64,000 nt of DNA from an uncultured bacterium (GTDB lineage: Bacteria > DUMJ01): contig CALGNK010000002.1 of NCBI GenBank assembly GCA_937958695.1, positions 1 through 64,000 of the forward strand. Reading direction: 5' to 3'. The notes beneath the pieces were generated by a model. That model saw only the letters and a list, made by a program, of their open reading frames with translations. It was not told the origin of the DNA and searched no databases. Positions 27,367 through 38,243 of the stretch are shown piece by piece. How positions within the stretch are numbered: the stretch's first letter is position 1; each line of letters begins with the position of its first letter. The translations under genes were made by a program, and so were the position numbers.

Positions 27367-28214
27367 CATTTCAAGAGGTAATCTTAAATCTTCTAAATTT
27401 TTGGCAGGATCAAAATTGTATCATAACCCAGCCATACGATATGGAAGTTGGTGCTGGAACTATGAGTCCAGATACGTTCTTTAGAGCTTTGGGAAAAGAA
27501 AGCTGGAATGTTGCCTATGTGCAACCTAGCAGAAGACCAGCAGACGGCAGATTTGGCGAAAATCCAAATAGGCTAGGTAAATACTACCAGTTACAAGTTA
27601 TACTAAAGCCTGCTCCTTTTAATGTCCAGGATGTCTATATAGAGAGTCTAAAAAGCTTAGGGATAGACCCGTTGCTACATGATATAAGGTTTGTTGAGGA
27701 TAACTGGGAATCCCCAACCCTTGGCGCTTGGGGCTTAGGCTGGGAGGTCTGGCTTGATGGTATGGAGATTACTCAATTCACCTATTTCCAGCAGATGGGA
27801 GGTTTGCCGGTAGATGTAGTATCAGCAGAGATTACCTATGGGTTAGAGAGGATAGCTATGTATGTTCAGGGAAAGGATAACGTATTTGACTTACTTTGGA
27901 ATAATGATATTACTTATGGAGATGTGAGATTTCAAGAAGAGGTTGAATTTTCAAAGTATGCACTTTTGAATGGGGATAATAAGACGCTTAGAGAATTTTT
28001 TGATGGCTGTGAGAGGGAAGCTAGAAGGTTACTTGAACTTAAGCTTGTCCTGCCAGCCTATGACCATACACTTAAGTGTTCACATATATTTAATCTCTTA
28101 GATGCCGGAGGAATGCTCTCTTATACAGAAAGGGTATCTTATATTGGTAGGGTAAGGGCATTGGCAAGAGAGTGTGCAAGATTATACTTAGAGATGAAAG
28201 GAGAGTTGGTATGA
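27363..28214 (+). CDS. glyQ: Glycyl-tRNA synthetase alpha subunit
   Basis: A 283-residue class II catalytic subunit of the alpha2-beta2 glycyl-tRNA synthetase. [32 protein letters not shown] is the family signature, and [19 protein letters not shown] is motif 2. It overlaps recO by 4 bases, with GAAGAGGTG upstream, and overlaps the glyS start codon (ATGA). Confidence 0.97.
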   Translation: MTFQEVILNLLNFWQDQNCIITQPYDMEVGAGTMSPDTFFRALGKESWNVAYVQPSRRPADGRFGENPNRLGKYYQLQVILKPAPFNVQDVYIESLKSLGIDPLLHDIRFVEDNWESPTLGAWGLGWEVWLDGMEITQFTYFQQMGGLPVDVVSAEITYGLERIAMYVQGKDNVFDLLWNNDITYGDVRFQEEVEFSKYALLNGDNKTLREFFDGCEREARRLLELKLVLPAYDHTLKCSHIFNLLDAGGMLSYTERVSYIGRVRALARECARLYLEMKGELV

Positions 28215-30211
28215 AGGATTTTCTTCTTGAGATAGGGACTGAAGAGCTTCCTGCTGGGATCTTTCCAGATATTATAAACCAGATAGAAGATAAGACTAAG
28301 AATCTTTTAGATAGATACCGTATAGACTATAAAGATATAGAGGTATTTGCAACTCCAAGGAGACTTGTGCTGTTTATTTATGAGTTGGGAGATATGCAGA
28401 GGGATGAGATAAAGAAGGTTAAGGGTCCTCCAAGGAATGTGTCGTTAGACAGCAGTGGAAATCCAACAAAGGCTTTACTTGGTTTTGTTGAAAGACAGGG
28501 ATGTAGTATAGAAGATATAAATTTTGAGAGTACTCCTCAGGGAGAATATGCCTTTGCTTATATAAAAATAGGAGGAAAACCTGTTAAAGACCTAATGGGA
28601 GAATTTTCAAAAGAGCTTATAAGCTCTCTTGAATTCCAGAGAAATATGTATTGGGAAGATACAAGGTTTTTGTTCTCTAGACCTATAAGATGGTTATTAT
28701 CTCTCTTAGATGATGAAGTAGTTTCATTTGAATTAGCAGGAATAAAGTCAGATAGATATACATATGGACATAGATTTTTAGCCCCAGGTCCATTTGAGGT
28801 AAAAAATGTAGGAGATTATAAAGATACTGTGAGATCCTCCTTTGTAATGTTTGACCATAAGGAAAGAAGAGACTATATATCAAAAGAGATAGAAAAGAAA
28901 GCTAAAGAGATAGAGGCAAAACCTATATTAAATGAGGAGCTTCTGAATGAGGTAACTTTCTTAGTAGAGCATCCATTTATAATCCTCGGGGAGTTTTCTA
29001 GCGAATTCCTCGAGATACCGAGGGAGATACTCACAACTGTTATGATACACCACCAGAGATATATCCCTTTAGAGAAGGATGGATCTTTATACAATGGATT
29101 CATTATAGTTAGCAATATAGGAGGCAGAGCGGAAGAGAATATAAAGAAAGGAAACGAAAGAGTTATATCTGCTAGGTTTAGTGATGCAAAGTTCTTCTAT
29201 GAGAGAGATACGATGATACCTCTAAGGGATAGAGTAAAGGATTTAGAAAAGATAAGCCTACCAGGAGAGAAAGGGACATTAAAGGACAAAGTAGAGAAGA
29301 TGAGGCTAGTTTTAGATTACTTAATAGAATCACTAAAACTTTATGATATTAAAGATGCACTTAATAATGCTCTTACTCTATGTGAGACAGATAGAACTAC
29401 AGAGATGGTAAAAGAATTCCCTGAATTGCATGGTATTATGGGTGGTATATATGCAAGACTTCATGAGGAGGAATATATTTGGAAGAGTATATACTATCAC
29501 GAGAGCGAAGATCCTCCAGTTTTTGGTGCTAGACTTTTGGCCATATCTGAAAAGACGTATGATATAATTTCTCACTTTAACGAGGGGTATATACCTTCTG
29601 GTTCTCAGGACCCTTATGGTCTAAGGAAATCTGCTTATGTATTGGTTTCTCTGATAGGAGATGGTAATATTGATATAGAACTTGGTCCTATTATGGATAT
29701 ACTTGAATGCAGAGACAAAGAAGAGGTATGGAACTTTCTATCTCAGAGGTTATACATTTACCTCTTAAATAGAGGAATAAAAAGAGATCTGGTTGAATCA
29801 GCCCTAGGGCTAGATACTACTTCAATAGCCAGAATTGTTAATACAGCAAACACATTGCAAAGTCTATCTGTTAGAGAGTCTTTTCCTCTATTTATAACCT
29901 CTGCGGTGAGATGCTATAGGATTACAAAAGATATGAAGGATTTACCAATTTGTAATCCCAGTCTCTTTGAAGTAGAGGATGAGAAGAATCTGTATAGATT
30001 TATAGAAGAATTTCCTAAAGATATAACTTTACTAGAAAAAAGATATGAGGCACTCTTACCATTGGTAGAGATGCTGGATAAGTTCTTCAAGAATGTATTT
30101 GTAATGGTAGATGATGAGAAAATAAGAAATAATAGACTTGCCTTACTAAAAGAGACTTATAAGCTATTCTCTCCTTTTGGAGATTTAACTAAGGTGGAAG
30201 AGAGATTATGA
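28211..30211 (+). CDS. glyS: Glycyl-tRNA synthetase beta subunit
   Basis: A 666-residue tRNA-binding subunit. It opens with [17 protein letters not shown], the family N-terminus. The start is ATG 28211, overlapping the glyQ stop as ATGA with AAAGGAGAG upstream; the upstream in-frame GTG at 28172 would add 13 residues not seen in the family. An HD-like central domain ([14 protein letters not shown]) and the C-terminal anticodon-binding region are present. Overlaps miaB by 4 bases. Confidence 0.96.
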   Translation: MKDFLLEIGTEELPAGIFPDIINQIEDKTKNLLDRYRIDYKDIEVFATPRRLVLFIYELGDMQRDEIKKVKGPPRNVSLDSSGNPTKALLGFVERQGCSIEDINFESTPQGEYAFAYIKIGGKPVKDLMGEFSKELISSLEFQRNMYWEDTRFLFSRPIRWLLSLLDDEVVSFELAGIKSDRYTYGHRFLAPGPFEVKNVGDYKDTVRSSFVMFDHKERRDYISKEIEKKAKEIEAKPILNEELLNEVTFLVEHPFIILGEFSSEFLEIPREILTTVMIHHQRYIPLEKDGSLYNGFIIVSNIGGRAEENIKKGNERVISARFSDAKFFYERDTMIPLRDRVKDLEKISLPGEKGTLKDKVEKMRLVLDYLIESLKLYDIKDALNNALTLCETDRTTEMVKEFPELHGIMGGIYARLHEEEYIWKSIYYHESEDPPVFGARLLAISEKTYDIISHFNEGYIPSGSQDPYGLRKSAYVLVSLIGDGNIDIELGPIMDILECRDKEEVWNFLSQRLYIYLLNRGIKRDLVESALGLDTTSIARIVNTANTLQSLSVRESFPLFITSAVRCYRITKDMKDLPICNPSLFEVEDEKNLYRFIEEFPKDITLLEKRYEALLPLVEMLDKFFKNVFVMVDDEKIRNNRLALLKETYKLFSPFGDLTKVEERL

Positions 30212-31488
30212 AGTTCTACATATGGACTATTGGATGCCAGATGAATGAGAAACAGAGTGAGGAATTATCTGCTCTATTAAAGAGACGTGGAGATATAGAG
30301 GTTGATTCCCCAGAACTTGCAGACCTTATAATCTTGAATACTTGCTCTGTTAGAAGGCGTTCCGAGATTCGTATTGAAGGGAGAATTGGGGAATTTAAGA
30401 GATTAAAAGAGAAGAATAATCCTATCATTGTAGTTGCTGGCTGTTATGCACAGGCTCATAGAGAAAAGATATTAGAGAGATTTCCATATGTAGATAAGGT
30501 TGTTGGGACCTTTGACTTTTTAAATATACCGGAACTCTTAAACGATAATAGAAGACTCTATACAGAAGAAAAGAAAACAGAATGGGAGATAATTTTGCCT
30601 GAGAAAGCAAGGATCTCCTCTTTCATAAGAATTATGGAGGGGTGCAATAACTTCTGTAGTTACTGTATTGTTCCATATGTTAGAGGAAGAGAGAGGAGTA
30701 AACCTAGCAAGCTCATCATAGAAGAGGCAAAGGGACTTGTAGCTAGAGGTGCAAGAGAGATAGTTCTACTTGGACAGAACGTAAATTCTTATGGTAAGGA
30801 TATCCCTGGAGAGATAACATTTGCCCAACTCCTCTATAGGCTCAATGATATAGAAGGACTGGAAAGAATTAGATTTACCACATCTCATCCAAAAGACGTA
30901 TCTGATGAACTTATAAAGGCTATGGCAGAACTTCCTAAAGTGTGTGAGCATTTACATCTTCCAGTGCAAGGTGGAAATGATAGGATACTTAGGCTTATGA
31001 ATAGAAACTATACAAAAGATCAGTATAGAAGATTAATAGAAAAGGTCAGGACTGCAATACCCGATATAGCTTTGACTACAGATATAATAATTGGTTATCC
31101 AACTGAAACAGAGGAAGAGTTTGAAGAACTCTTAGAGTTTATAAAAGAGATAAGGTTCGACCAGGTTTATTCAGCGATTTTTTCTAAAAGGCCTATGGCT
31201 AAAGCTTCTGAACTTCCAGATTTACCGTATGAAGTAAAGCAGAAGAGATACGAGATATTTAATCAGGTTCAGAATGAGATATCAAGAGAATTAAATGAGA
31301 GACTTATAGGTACCATTCAAGAGGTTTTAATAGAAGAGGATAGAACGAAGTTCCCGAATCAGTCTAGAGGAAGAACTAGGACTAACAAGGTAGTCGTTAT
31401 AGATGAGAAGATAAATCCTGGAACGATAATAAAAGTAAAGATAAAAGAGGCAAGTGAGTATACTCTAAAGGGTGAGAGGGTAGAATAG
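30208..31488 (+). CDS. miaB: tRNA-2-methylthio-N6-dimethylallyladenosine synthase
   Basis: A 426-residue methylthiotransferase that adds the 2-methylthio group to i6A37 in tRNA, the step after MiaA (encoded at 35388). The N-terminal domain has the three cluster Cys in TIGCQMNEKQSE, NTCSVR and VAGCYAQ; the radical SAM core has CNNFCSYC; a TRAM domain closes the protein (from about residue 365). It overlaps glyS by 4 bases and ends the long plus-strand run that began at argG. Confidence 0.94.
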   Translation: MKFYIWTIGCQMNEKQSEELSALLKRRGDIEVDSPELADLIILNTCSVRRRSEIRIEGRIGEFKRLKEKNNPIIVVAGCYAQAHREKILERFPYVDKVVGTFDFLNIPELLNDNRRLYTEEKKTEWEIILPEKARISSFIRIMEGCNNFCSYCIVPYVRGRERSKPSKLIIEEAKGLVARGAREIVLLGQNVNSYGKDIPGEITFAQLLYRLNDIEGLERIRFTTSHPKDVSDELIKAMAELPKVCEHLHLPVQGGNDRILRLMNRNYTKDQYRRLIEKVRTAIPDIALTTDIIIGYPTETEEEFEELLEFIKEIRFDQVYSAIFSKRPMAKASELPDLPYEVKQKRYEIFNQVQNEISRELNERLIGTIQEVLIEEDRTKFPNQSRGRTRTNKVVVIDEKINPGTIIKVKIKEASEYTLKGERVE

Positions 31489-31502
31489 CCTCTTTTATAT
31501 TA

Positions 31503-32231
31503 TTATCTCCAGGGAGGCGTAGCAGACCTACGCACGTTAATCTCGTCTATAACAGCATTGCCTCTATGGGTGATTAAAAATAAGACTATTTCTGCTATCT
31601 CTTCTGGAGATATAAGTGTTTCTGGATCTATATCTGGCCTTGTTAATGCTACCATACTTGTTGCGACTCCACCTGGAGATATTACATGAACCCTAATTCC
31701 ATCTTGGAAGACTTCCTGAGCCAATACCTTTGTAAAGCCCATGAGTGCGTGTTTGGAAGCGGTATATGCACCTTGATTTATGTAACCCTTTGTACCTACC
31801 ACAGAAGAGATATTTATGACGGTAGCAATGTCAGATTTTTTAAGGTATGGAATGGCTTCTCTGGTTAATAAAAAAGGGGCACGGACATTTACTGCCATCA
31901 TTGTATCCCACTCTTCTAGTGTTGTTTCAATAATAGGCTTTGCCAGGGCTATTCCTGCGTTGTTTATAAGTATATCCAATCTACCAAAATGACTTATTGT
32001 TTTCTTAACTATTATTGATGGTGTTGCTGGATCTTGAAGATCACCTGGGCAGATGAGAACATCTATTCCACAAGAACTTAGATCTTCTTTTAATATAGAG
32101 AGAGAATCTTCTGTCCTTGCATTTACTGCTAGATTTACTCCGTTTTGCCCTAGGAGTAAAGCTATTGCTCTACCTATTCCTCTGCTTGCTCCGGTAATTA
32201 AAGCCACTCTGCCTATTAAATTGACTTTCAT
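31503..32231 (-). CDS. SDR family NAD(P)-dependent oxidoreductase
   Basis: A 242-residue short-chain dehydrogenase. GRVALITGASRGIGRAIA is the cofactor loop, NNAGIA the structural Asn site, and the catalytic Ser-Tyr-Lys lie in INISSVVG and GAYTASKHALMG. The start is the ATG at 32231, with GAGGAGGGA 3-4 bases upstream; the longer frame to 32261 lacks such a site. It resembles FabG-type 3-oxoacyl reductases, but the isolated context and C-terminus do not settle the substrate. Convergent with miaB (14-base gap), divergent from nagB. Confidence 0.85.
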   Translation of the reverse strand: MKVNLIGRVALITGASRGIGRAIALLLGQNGVNLAVNARTEDSLSILKEDLSSCGIDVLICPGDLQDPATPSIIVKKTISHFGRLDILINNAGIALAKPIIETTLEEWDTMMAVNVRAPFLLTREAIPYLKKSDIATVINISSVVGTKGYINQGAYTASKHALMGFTKVLAQEVFQDGIRVHVISPGGVATSMVALTRPDIDPETLISPEEIAEIVLFLITHRGNAVIDEINVRRSATPPWR

Positions 32232-32283
32232 TATTCCCTCCTCCTCGAATAATTGTATCATAATTTTTTAAATTTTTACTATA

Positions 32284-32312
32284 TTGACAATACTTATTTT
32301 TGATACTATGCT
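32284..32312 (+). promoter_or_regulatory. Promoter for nagB
   Basis: A perfect TTGACA at 32284-32289 and TATGCT at 32307-32312 with a 17-base spacer. The ATG is at 32348, with AAAGGAG upstream. Confidence 0.65.
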
Positions 32313-32347
32313 TTATCCTAGATGATTGAAAAGAAAGGAGTGAAGGT

Positions 32348-33121
32348 ATGATTGCACCTTTTAAAGAATTTAAAGTTGATGAACTACTAGTAAAGGTATA
32401 TAACACTCGGGATGAAATGGGAAGAGCGTCTGCTTATGATGTCTCTTCAAAGATAAGAGAGCTTTTAAGGATAAAAGATGTGATAAATATTGTCTTTGCA
32501 GCTGCACCATCTCAGAATGAATTCTTAGCTTATCTAAATAGTGAAGACCTAGAGTGGAATAGGATAAATGCCTTTCATATGGATGAGTATATAGGATTAC
32601 CTTCAGATGCCCCTCAGTTATTCGCTAACTTTCTTAGAGAAAGGCTATTTTCAAAGAAACCTTTCAAAAATGTATTCTACATAAATGGAAATGTGGAAAA
32701 TCCTGAAGAGGAGTGCAAGAGGCTTACAAGGTTATTAGAAGAAAATCTTTTAGATATAACCTGTATGGGTATAGGAGAGAACGGTCATATAGCCTTTAAT
32801 GACCCGCACGTGGCTGATTTTAATGACCCTAAAAAGGTAAAGATAGTAGATTTGGATGAAAGATGTAGGCAACAACAGGTTAATGATGGGTGCTTTAAGA
32901 CCTTAGAAGAAGTCCCTAGATACGCTATAACGATGACCATTCCAACCCTAATCTCATCTCCATATATATTATGTATAGTTCCAGCAAAGCAGAAGGCGGA
33001 GGCTGTTAGGAATGCACTCTTGGGTCCTATAGATGAATCTTGCCCAGCGTCTATACTGAGAAGGCGTAAGAATGCAATTCTCTATCTGGACTTAGACTCA
33101 GCCTCAAAATTGGATATTTGA
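32348..33121 (+). CDS. nagB: Glucosamine-6-phosphate deaminase-like protein
   Basis: A 257-residue isomerase/deaminase of the NagB/RpiA/DeoR-like fold. FAAAPSQNEF is the phosphate loop, FHMDEYIGL contains the catalytic Asp-Glu pair, and GIGENGHIAFNDP is the NagB signature. NagB turns glucosamine-6-phosphate into fructose-6-phosphate and ammonia. The AAPSQNEF loop and the RQQQVNDGCF segment are also seen in NagB paralogues of unknown specificity, so the exact sugar phosphate is a family inference. Own promoter at 32284. Confidence 0.8.
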   Translation: MIAPFKEFKVDELLVKVYNTRDEMGRASAYDVSSKIRELLRIKDVINIVFAAAPSQNEFLAYLNSEDLEWNRINAFHMDEYIGLPSDAPQLFANFLRERLFSKKPFKNVFYINGNVENPEEECKRLTRLLEENLLDITCMGIGENGHIAFNDPHVADFNDPKKVKIVDLDERCRQQQVNDGCFKTLEEVPRYAITMTIPTLISSPYILCIVPAKQKAEAVRNALLGPIDESCPASILRRRKNAILYLDLDSASKLDI

Positions 33122-33155
33122 CTAAATGTATCTTTAGATTTAGAATATTGTAGGA

Positions 33156-34286
33156 ATGGAAAGCTACAAGAGACTTTTCTTAGCTAAGAATATTCTTTTT
33201 TTATTTAATTTCTTCCTTGGTTTTGGGGGGGGAACCCTAGGTTTTCTTATCTATTTATTCTCCAGGCTTTTTATAGTAAAAACATGGAGGTTCAAATTTG
33301 ACATATTGCCAACACTTATAATCTTGTCCTTTTTTCTCTCTTCTATATTTTCTCTATACAGAAATTTCTCTCTAGGTAATTTTACTGTACTTCTTTTCCT
33401 CTATATCACTTATCTATTCTTGAGAAAGGAAGAACTTAATAGAGATGATACTGTAAGGATGTTAGATTACTTTATTCTTGGATCCGCTATGCTTGCATTT
33501 GGAAGTATTATCGGATATCTCTACAATGGAACCTATGCAGATACTCCTTTTCTTGGGAAGAACGGGATAGGAACTATTCTTGCTACCGCTATACCTATTA
33601 TCCAGTTAAGCATTATATCTGAGTGTGAAGTCTATCATTATTTATTCTTTGTCCTTATAATATCTGGATTAATACTGAGTATGTCTCAGGGTGCTTGGGT
33701 AGGATTATGTATGGGTGAATTGTTCTTGTTAACCCTTGGCAATAAAAAGATTAGAAAGAGTATAACTATACTTGTATTATCCGCTCTTCTATCATTAACT
33801 ATACTTTCTGTTCATTCTGCTATAACAGGTACTAATTTATTATTCTTCTTCTATACGCGATTAGACCCCTACAGCAGTTCCAAAATAGAGAGAGTATATA
33901 TTTGGAAGGCTAGTATAAAAATGTTCTTAGACCATCCTATTTTGGGTATAGGAATTGGAACATTTCCTCTAATATACCCAAGTTATAAACTACCTCAGGC
34001 TTATGAAACTTCTATGTCATTTGCCCATAACCTTCCGTTAAATATTCTTGCAGAGACAGGTATTCTTGGATTCTTATCATTCTTTACTTTTATAGTAAGT
34101 TTGTATATAAGAGGCATAAGGCTCTATAGAAAGACTCAAGATGATCTTGTCTTAATACTTCTTTCATCTCTTACCGTTTATCTTGGGCATCAACTTTTTG
34201 ATGGTACAATGTGGTCTCTACATATAGGGCTAATACTATGGTTTATAGGGGCGATTATATTGAATTTTTATGAGAGGGTGAGATAG
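33156..34286 (+). CDS. O-antigen ligase/polymerase-like membrane protein
   Basis: A 376-residue polytopic protein with roughly ten hydrophobic segments. The large extracytoplasmic loop contains RVYIWKASIKMFLDHPILGIGIGTFPLIYP and a following AHNLPLNILAETGILGF, the typical Wzy_C/WaaL pattern in which R and H residues are needed for glycan transfer. It probably ligates or polymerises surface polysaccharide. Followed after 40 bases by a GT4 glycosyltransferase, which supports a surface-glycan role. Confidence 0.8.
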   Translation: MESYKRLFLAKNILFLFNFFLGFGGGTLGFLIYLFSRLFIVKTWRFKFDILPTLIILSFFLSSIFSLYRNFSLGNFTVLLFLYITYLFLRKEELNRDDTVRMLDYFILGSAMLAFGSIIGYLYNGTYADTPFLGKNGIGTILATAIPIIQLSIISECEVYHYLFFVLIISGLILSMSQGAWVGLCMGELFLLTLGNKKIRKSITILVLSALLSLTILSVHSAITGTNLLFFFYTRLDPYSSSKIERVYIWKASIKMFLDHPILGIGIGTFPLIYPSYKLPQAYETSMSFAHNLPLNILAETGILGFLSFFTFIVSLYIRGIRLYRKTQDDLVLILLSSLTVYLGHQLFDGTMWSLHIGLILWFIGAIILNFYERVR

Positions 34287-34326
34287 TCTAAAAATTCTTT
34301 CAAGAGGAGGATGGAAAAATTGGTCT

Positions 34327-35391
34327 ATGGCTCAAAAGATACTTTATATCCTCCCATTTATGAATCTGGGGGGAACGGAGGTTCATACTGTTGAACTGAT
34401 AAAGGGTATCAGATCGGAATACGATGTATTAGTAGCAGGACCGGAAGGTGCAGGACTTTCTCTTCTAGAGGGAAATAAGATACCACATACAAAACTGCCA
34501 GGGCTTACTCCATTCAATGTGAGGCTATATAAGAATTTATTAACGAGCATAATGAGAGACTATAAACCAGATCTAGTTCATATACAGGGAAGATACGAGC
34601 CTGCCTTCTTTACCAAGAGGGCTTTCCCTTCTACTCCAGTTATTATTACCTGTCATGGTTATGGAAATTCTATAGCTCTATGGGATTATAAACTTACCGC
34701 TACAACAGGGAATAGATGGGCAGATAAGATTATTGCGGTATGTAATAATGACAAAGAAGTACTCGTCAAATTAGGTCTGGACCCTCGAAAGGTTACACTT
34801 ATATACAATGGGGTATCTTCCATAGAAGATAGGAAATATTTACCCCAATTTGATGGGCTTAAGATTGGAACTATCGCTAGCCTTATAAAGAGAAAGGGGA
34901 TTAACTATCTTATAGAAGCAGTAGAGTTAATCACTAAGAAATTCAGAGATGTGGGTCTCTTTATTATTGGAGAAGGAGAAGAGAGGAAAAGGTTAGAATC
35001 TTTAGTTGAGAAGCTTAAGATAAAAAGGCATATATTTTTCCTTGGAGGTCTTCCATTTGCTAGAAGCTACATAAATAACTTCGATATATTTGTTTTACCA
35101 TCACTTTTTGAATCATTACCAGTATCAATTATAGAGGCTTATGCAGAGAAGAAGCCTGTTATTGCCTCAAAAGTAGGTGGTATTCCAGAATTGGTGATAG
35201 ACGAAGAAACAGGAATCCTTGTCCCTCCTAAAGACAGTAAGGCGTTGGCTTCTGCTATTGAGAGACTTATAGAAGATGAACAGCTTAGGGAGAGGTTAGG
35301 AGAAAATGGTTATAATAGATTTATAAGAGAATTTACCTTTAAGGTTATGGTAGAAAAGACCAGAATGGTATATAAAGATATACTAAAATGA
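34327..35391 (+). CDS. Glycosyltransferase family 4 (GT-B fold)
   Basis: A 354-residue retaining GT4-type glycosyltransferase. ILPFMNLGGTEVHTVEL is the acceptor-side loop, GGLPFARSYINNFDIFVLPSLFESLPVSIIEAYA contains the EX7E-type nucleotide-sugar motif. It is a clear paralogue of the protein at 56151-57227 (shared GGTEVH/AGTEVH loop, TCHGY, LIYNGVS, ATNVGGIPE-like region). The ATG at 34327 is the only in-frame start near the N-terminus; AGGAGG is 16 bases upstream, an unusually long spacing. Overlaps miaA by 4 bases. Confidence 0.88.
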   Translation: MAQKILYILPFMNLGGTEVHTVELIKGIRSEYDVLVAGPEGAGLSLLEGNKIPHTKLPGLTPFNVRLYKNLLTSIMRDYKPDLVHIQGRYEPAFFTKRAFPSTPVIITCHGYGNSIALWDYKLTATTGNRWADKIIAVCNNDKEVLVKLGLDPRKVTLIYNGVSSIEDRKYLPQFDGLKIGTIASLIKRKGINYLIEAVELITKKFRDVGLFIIGEGEERKRLESLVEKLKIKRHIFFLGGLPFARSYINNFDIFVLPSLFESLPVSIIEAYAEKKPVIASKVGGIPELVIDEETGILVPPKDSKALASAIERLIEDEQLRERLGENGYNRFIREFTFKVMVEKTRMVYKDILK

Positions 35392-36302
35392 AGATACCGG
35401 TCATAGTTATTGGTGGTCCAACCGCAAGTGGAAAAACACAACTTGCAATAGAGTGGGCACTTAAGATTAATGGGGAGATAATTTCCTGTGATTCAAGGCA
35501 GATATATAAATATATGGATATAGGAACAGCTAAGCCTACCGCTGAAGAGAGAAACCGCGTTCCACATCATCTTATAGATATCATATATCCAGATGAGGTT
35601 ATGTCTGCCGGAGAGTTCCAAAAACTTGCTAGAAAAAGTATTGAAGACGTATATAAAAGAGGTAAGATTCCTTTTCTTGTTGGAGGAACAGGTTTATACA
35701 TTAGGGCGGTTATAAGGGATATAAATTTCCCTCCTAAGGTGGATGAAAAGATAAGAGAGATGTTAAAAGGAAGGATTAGACAAGAAGGGCTCCTTAGTTT
35801 ATATGAGGAATTACAGGGTATAGACCCGAAAACTGCAGATAAGATAAACCCCAACGATGAGATAAGAATTACTAGGGCATTAGAAGTTTATTATGCTACC
35901 GGTAAACCTATTTCGTATTACAGAAGAGGCATAGATGTAGATTATCCAGGATATGATATAACATACTTTGTCTTAAACCCCTCAAGGGATTTACTATACA
36001 AGAGGATTGAAGAGAGGGTAGATAGGATGATACAATTAGGTCTTATAGATGAGACGAAGTATATACTTAGTTTAGGCTATAGTCCAGAGCTTCCTTCCTT
36101 GCAAACTTTAGGATATAGAGAGATAATAAAATATCTACAGGGGATATACAGTTTAGAATCCGCTGTAGAAGAGATAAAAAAAGAGACAAGACGCTATGCA
36201 AAAAGACAACTTACTTGGTTTAGGAACGAGATAAGAGTTAAGCTTATAAGTTATGAGGAGGTAGAAAATGCATTTTGTGAAATCTCACGGTATAGGAAAT
36301 GA
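35388..36302 (+). CDS. miaA: tRNA dimethylallyltransferase
   Basis: A 304-residue enzyme transferring an isopentenyl group to A37 of UNN-decoding tRNAs. Walker A GGPTASGKTQ, DSRQIYKYMDIGTAKPT, the substrate-channel VGGTGLYIRAV and QTLGYREIIKYL are all intact, and the family's RRYAKRQLTWFR tail is present. It supplies the i6A substrate for MiaB (30208). It overlaps the GT4 gene by 4 bases and dapF by 35 bases. Confidence 0.96.
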   Translation: MKIPVIVIGGPTASGKTQLAIEWALKINGEIISCDSRQIYKYMDIGTAKPTAEERNRVPHHLIDIIYPDEVMSAGEFQKLARKSIEDVYKRGKIPFLVGGTGLYIRAVIRDINFPPKVDEKIREMLKGRIRQEGLLSLYEELQGIDPKTADKINPNDEIRITRALEVYYATGKPISYYRRGIDVDYPGYDITYFVLNPSRDLLYKRIEERVDRMIQLGLIDETKYILSLGYSPELPSLQTLGYREIIKYLQGIYSLESAVEEIKKETRRYAKRQLTWFRNEIRVKLISYEEVENAFCEISRYRK

Positions 36303-37068
36303 CTTTGTTATAATAGAGGATGCAGAAGGACAAGATATTAGTGAATTAGCTAAACTTTTATGTGATAGACACTTTGGGGTAGGTTCTGATGGCTTGTTGG
36401 TATATGAGGAATCATCTATAGCTGACTTTAGAATGCGTATGTTCAATCCCGACGGTACAGAGGCTGAGATGTGTGGAAATGGGATACGTTGCATTACTCT
36501 TTACGCATATAAAAAGAGTCCTAAAAAGGTCTTTAAGGTAGAGACGAAGATAGGAGTTTTAGACTGTGAAGTAACATCGAATGATCCATTTAAGGTCAGA
36601 GTAAATATGGGACAACCTAGAGAGATAAGACCGCATTCTTTGATATTAGATAATAAAACATTTGACCTTACACTAGTCTCGATGGGGAATCCCCATGCGA
36701 TAAATTTTGTAGAAGATGTGTATAGTATTCCTTTAAGGGATTTGGGGCCAAAGATAGAGAATCATCCTGATTTCCCTAATAGGACTAACGTTGAATTCGT
36801 CCAAATAATAGATAGAGCTCATGTTATTGTAAAGGTATGGGAGAGGGGGGCAGGAGAGACGCTTGCCTGTGGTAGTGGAGCCTGCGCAGTAGCGGTGGCG
36901 AGTATAGTGAATAATTATACGGATAATTTAGTAGAGGTTACCCTTCCGGGAGGCAAACTCAATATAGAATGGGATAAAGAGTTGGGAATCTTTATGGAGG
37001 GTCCAGCGGAAGAGGTATTTATTGGAGAGATGAATAAGGAATATCTAAATTCTAGATTATGGAGGTAA
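36268..37068 (+). CDS. dapF: Diaminopimelate epimerase
   Basis: A 266-residue PLP-independent epimerase interconverting LL- and meso-diaminopimelate. The two catalytic Cys lie in [10 protein letters not shown] and [21 protein letters not shown] is the N-terminal signature. The start is ATG 36268 with GAGGAGG upstream, inside the end of miaA. With dapL next, the pair carries tetrahydrodipicolinate to meso-DAP for peptidoglycan and lysine. Confidence 0.96.
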   Translation: MHFVKSHGIGNDFVIIEDAEGQDISELAKLLCDRHFGVGSDGLLVYEESSIADFRMRMFNPDGTEAEMCGNGIRCITLYAYKKSPKKVFKVETKIGVLDCEVTSNDPFKVRVNMGQPREIRPHSLILDNKTFDLTLVSMGNPHAINFVEDVYSIPLRDLGPKIENHPDFPNRTNVEFVQIIDRAHVIVKVWERGAGETLACGSGACAVAVASIVNNYTDNLVEVTLPGGKLNIEWDKELGIFMEGPAEEVFIGEMNKEYLNSRLWR

Positions 37069-37070
37069 AG

Positions 37071-38243
37071 ATGATAAAGAAGGCTAAAAGATTAGATAAT
37101 ATTCCACCTTATCTATTTGCGGAGATTGATAAAAAGAAGGAAGATGCTATAAAAAGAGGTGTAAAGGTTTTAAGTCTAGGTATAGGAGATCCAGACCTTC
37201 CAACTCCACAGCATATAGTCGATGCGCTGTACGAATCTGCCAAGATCGTAAGTAATCAGAAGTATCCACCATATGAAGGAACAAAGGAGTTTAGAAAAGC
37301 AGTAGCAGAATGGTATGAAAAGAGGTTTAATGTTACTCTAGACCCTGAAAAAGAGGTCTTAACACTTATAGGCTCAAAAGAGGGCATTGCTCATATATTC
37401 TTAGCGTTTGTTGATCCAGGGGATATTGCTCTTATACCAGACCCAGGATATCCAGTATATAAGGTTGCTACTATCTTAGCTGGTGGTATTCCTTATACAT
37501 TTCCTTTAAAACCTGATACATATCTACCTGATTTCTCTAGTATTCCAGAAGATGTAGCACGTAAGGCAAGGATAATGTTCCTTAACTATCCTAACAATCC
37601 TACAGCAGCGGTAGCAGATCTATCCGTATTTGAAGAGGCTGTAGAATTTGCAAAAAAGTATGATATTATTCTTTGCCACGATAATGCCTATTCTGAGGTT
37701 ACTTTTGATGGATATATTGCTCCGAGTATTCTTGAGGTTAAAGGGGCCAAGGACATATCGATAGAGTTTCACTCTTTATCTAAGACGTACAATATGACAG
37801 GCTGGAGGATTGGTTTTGCTGTTGGTAATAGAGATATTATTGATGGCCTTTCTATAGTAAAAACTAATGTTGATTCTGGTGTATTTATGGCAATACAATA
37901 TGCAGGGACAGTTGCCCTTAGAGGTCCTCAAGATGTGATAGAGGAGAATAAAAGGGTTATAGCCAGAAGAAGGGATGTATTTGTAGATGGCTTAAAGAAA
38001 CTTGGCTGGAATATAAAACCTCCAAAGGGAACATTCTATCTATGGGCACCAATCCCTAAGAATTTCAAAACCTCTATAGAATTTGCAAGTTTCTTACTCG
38101 AGAAGACAGGGATAGTTGTTCCTCCAGGGATAGGATACGGAGAAAATGGAGAAGGATATTTCCGTATAGCACTTACAGTTGAGGAGCCTGTATTGAGAGA
38201 AGCGCTAGAAAGGATGGAATCTGCAGGGATAAGAGGCGATTGA
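37071..38243 (+). CDS. dapL: LL-diaminopimelate aminotransferase
   Basis: A 390-residue class I/II aminotransferase that makes LL-DAP directly from tetrahydrodipicolinate. [23 protein letters not shown] and the Schiff-base region [21 protein letters not shown] are intact. The start is ATG 37071: the upstream in-frame ATG at 37059 overlaps the GGAGG that serves as its ribosome binding site. Adjacency to dapF makes DapL the likeliest assignment over a general aromatic or alanine aminotransferase. Confidence 0.9.
   Translation: MIKKAKRLDNIPPYLFAEIDKKKEDAIKRGVKVLSLGIGDPDLPTPQHIVDALYESAKIVSNQKYPPYEGTKEFRKAVAEWYEKRFNVTLDPEKEVLTLIGSKEGIAHIFLAFVDPGDIALIPDPGYPVYKVATILAGGIPYTFPLKPDTYLPDFSSIPEDVARKARIMFLNYPNNPTAAVADLSVFEEAVEFAKKYDIILCHDNAYSEVTFDGYIAPSILEVKGAKDISIEFHSLSKTYNMTGWRIGFAVGNRDIIDGLSIVKTNVDSGVFMAIQYAGTVALRGPQDVIEENKRVIARRRDVFVDGLKKLGWNIKPPKGTFYLWAPIPKNFKTSIEFASFLLEKTGIVVPPGIGYGENGEGYFRIALTVEEPVLREALERMESAGIRGD

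Noticed and set aside
31474-31500. Terminator between miaB and the SDR gene
   Set aside because: Only a 5-bp AGAGG/CCTCT stem with a short T-run is present; too weak to call.
34311-34335. ATG directly after AGGAGG before the GT4 gene
   Set aside because: It is in a different frame from the glycosyltransferase and leads to no protein-like product; the ribosome site is also too close to it.
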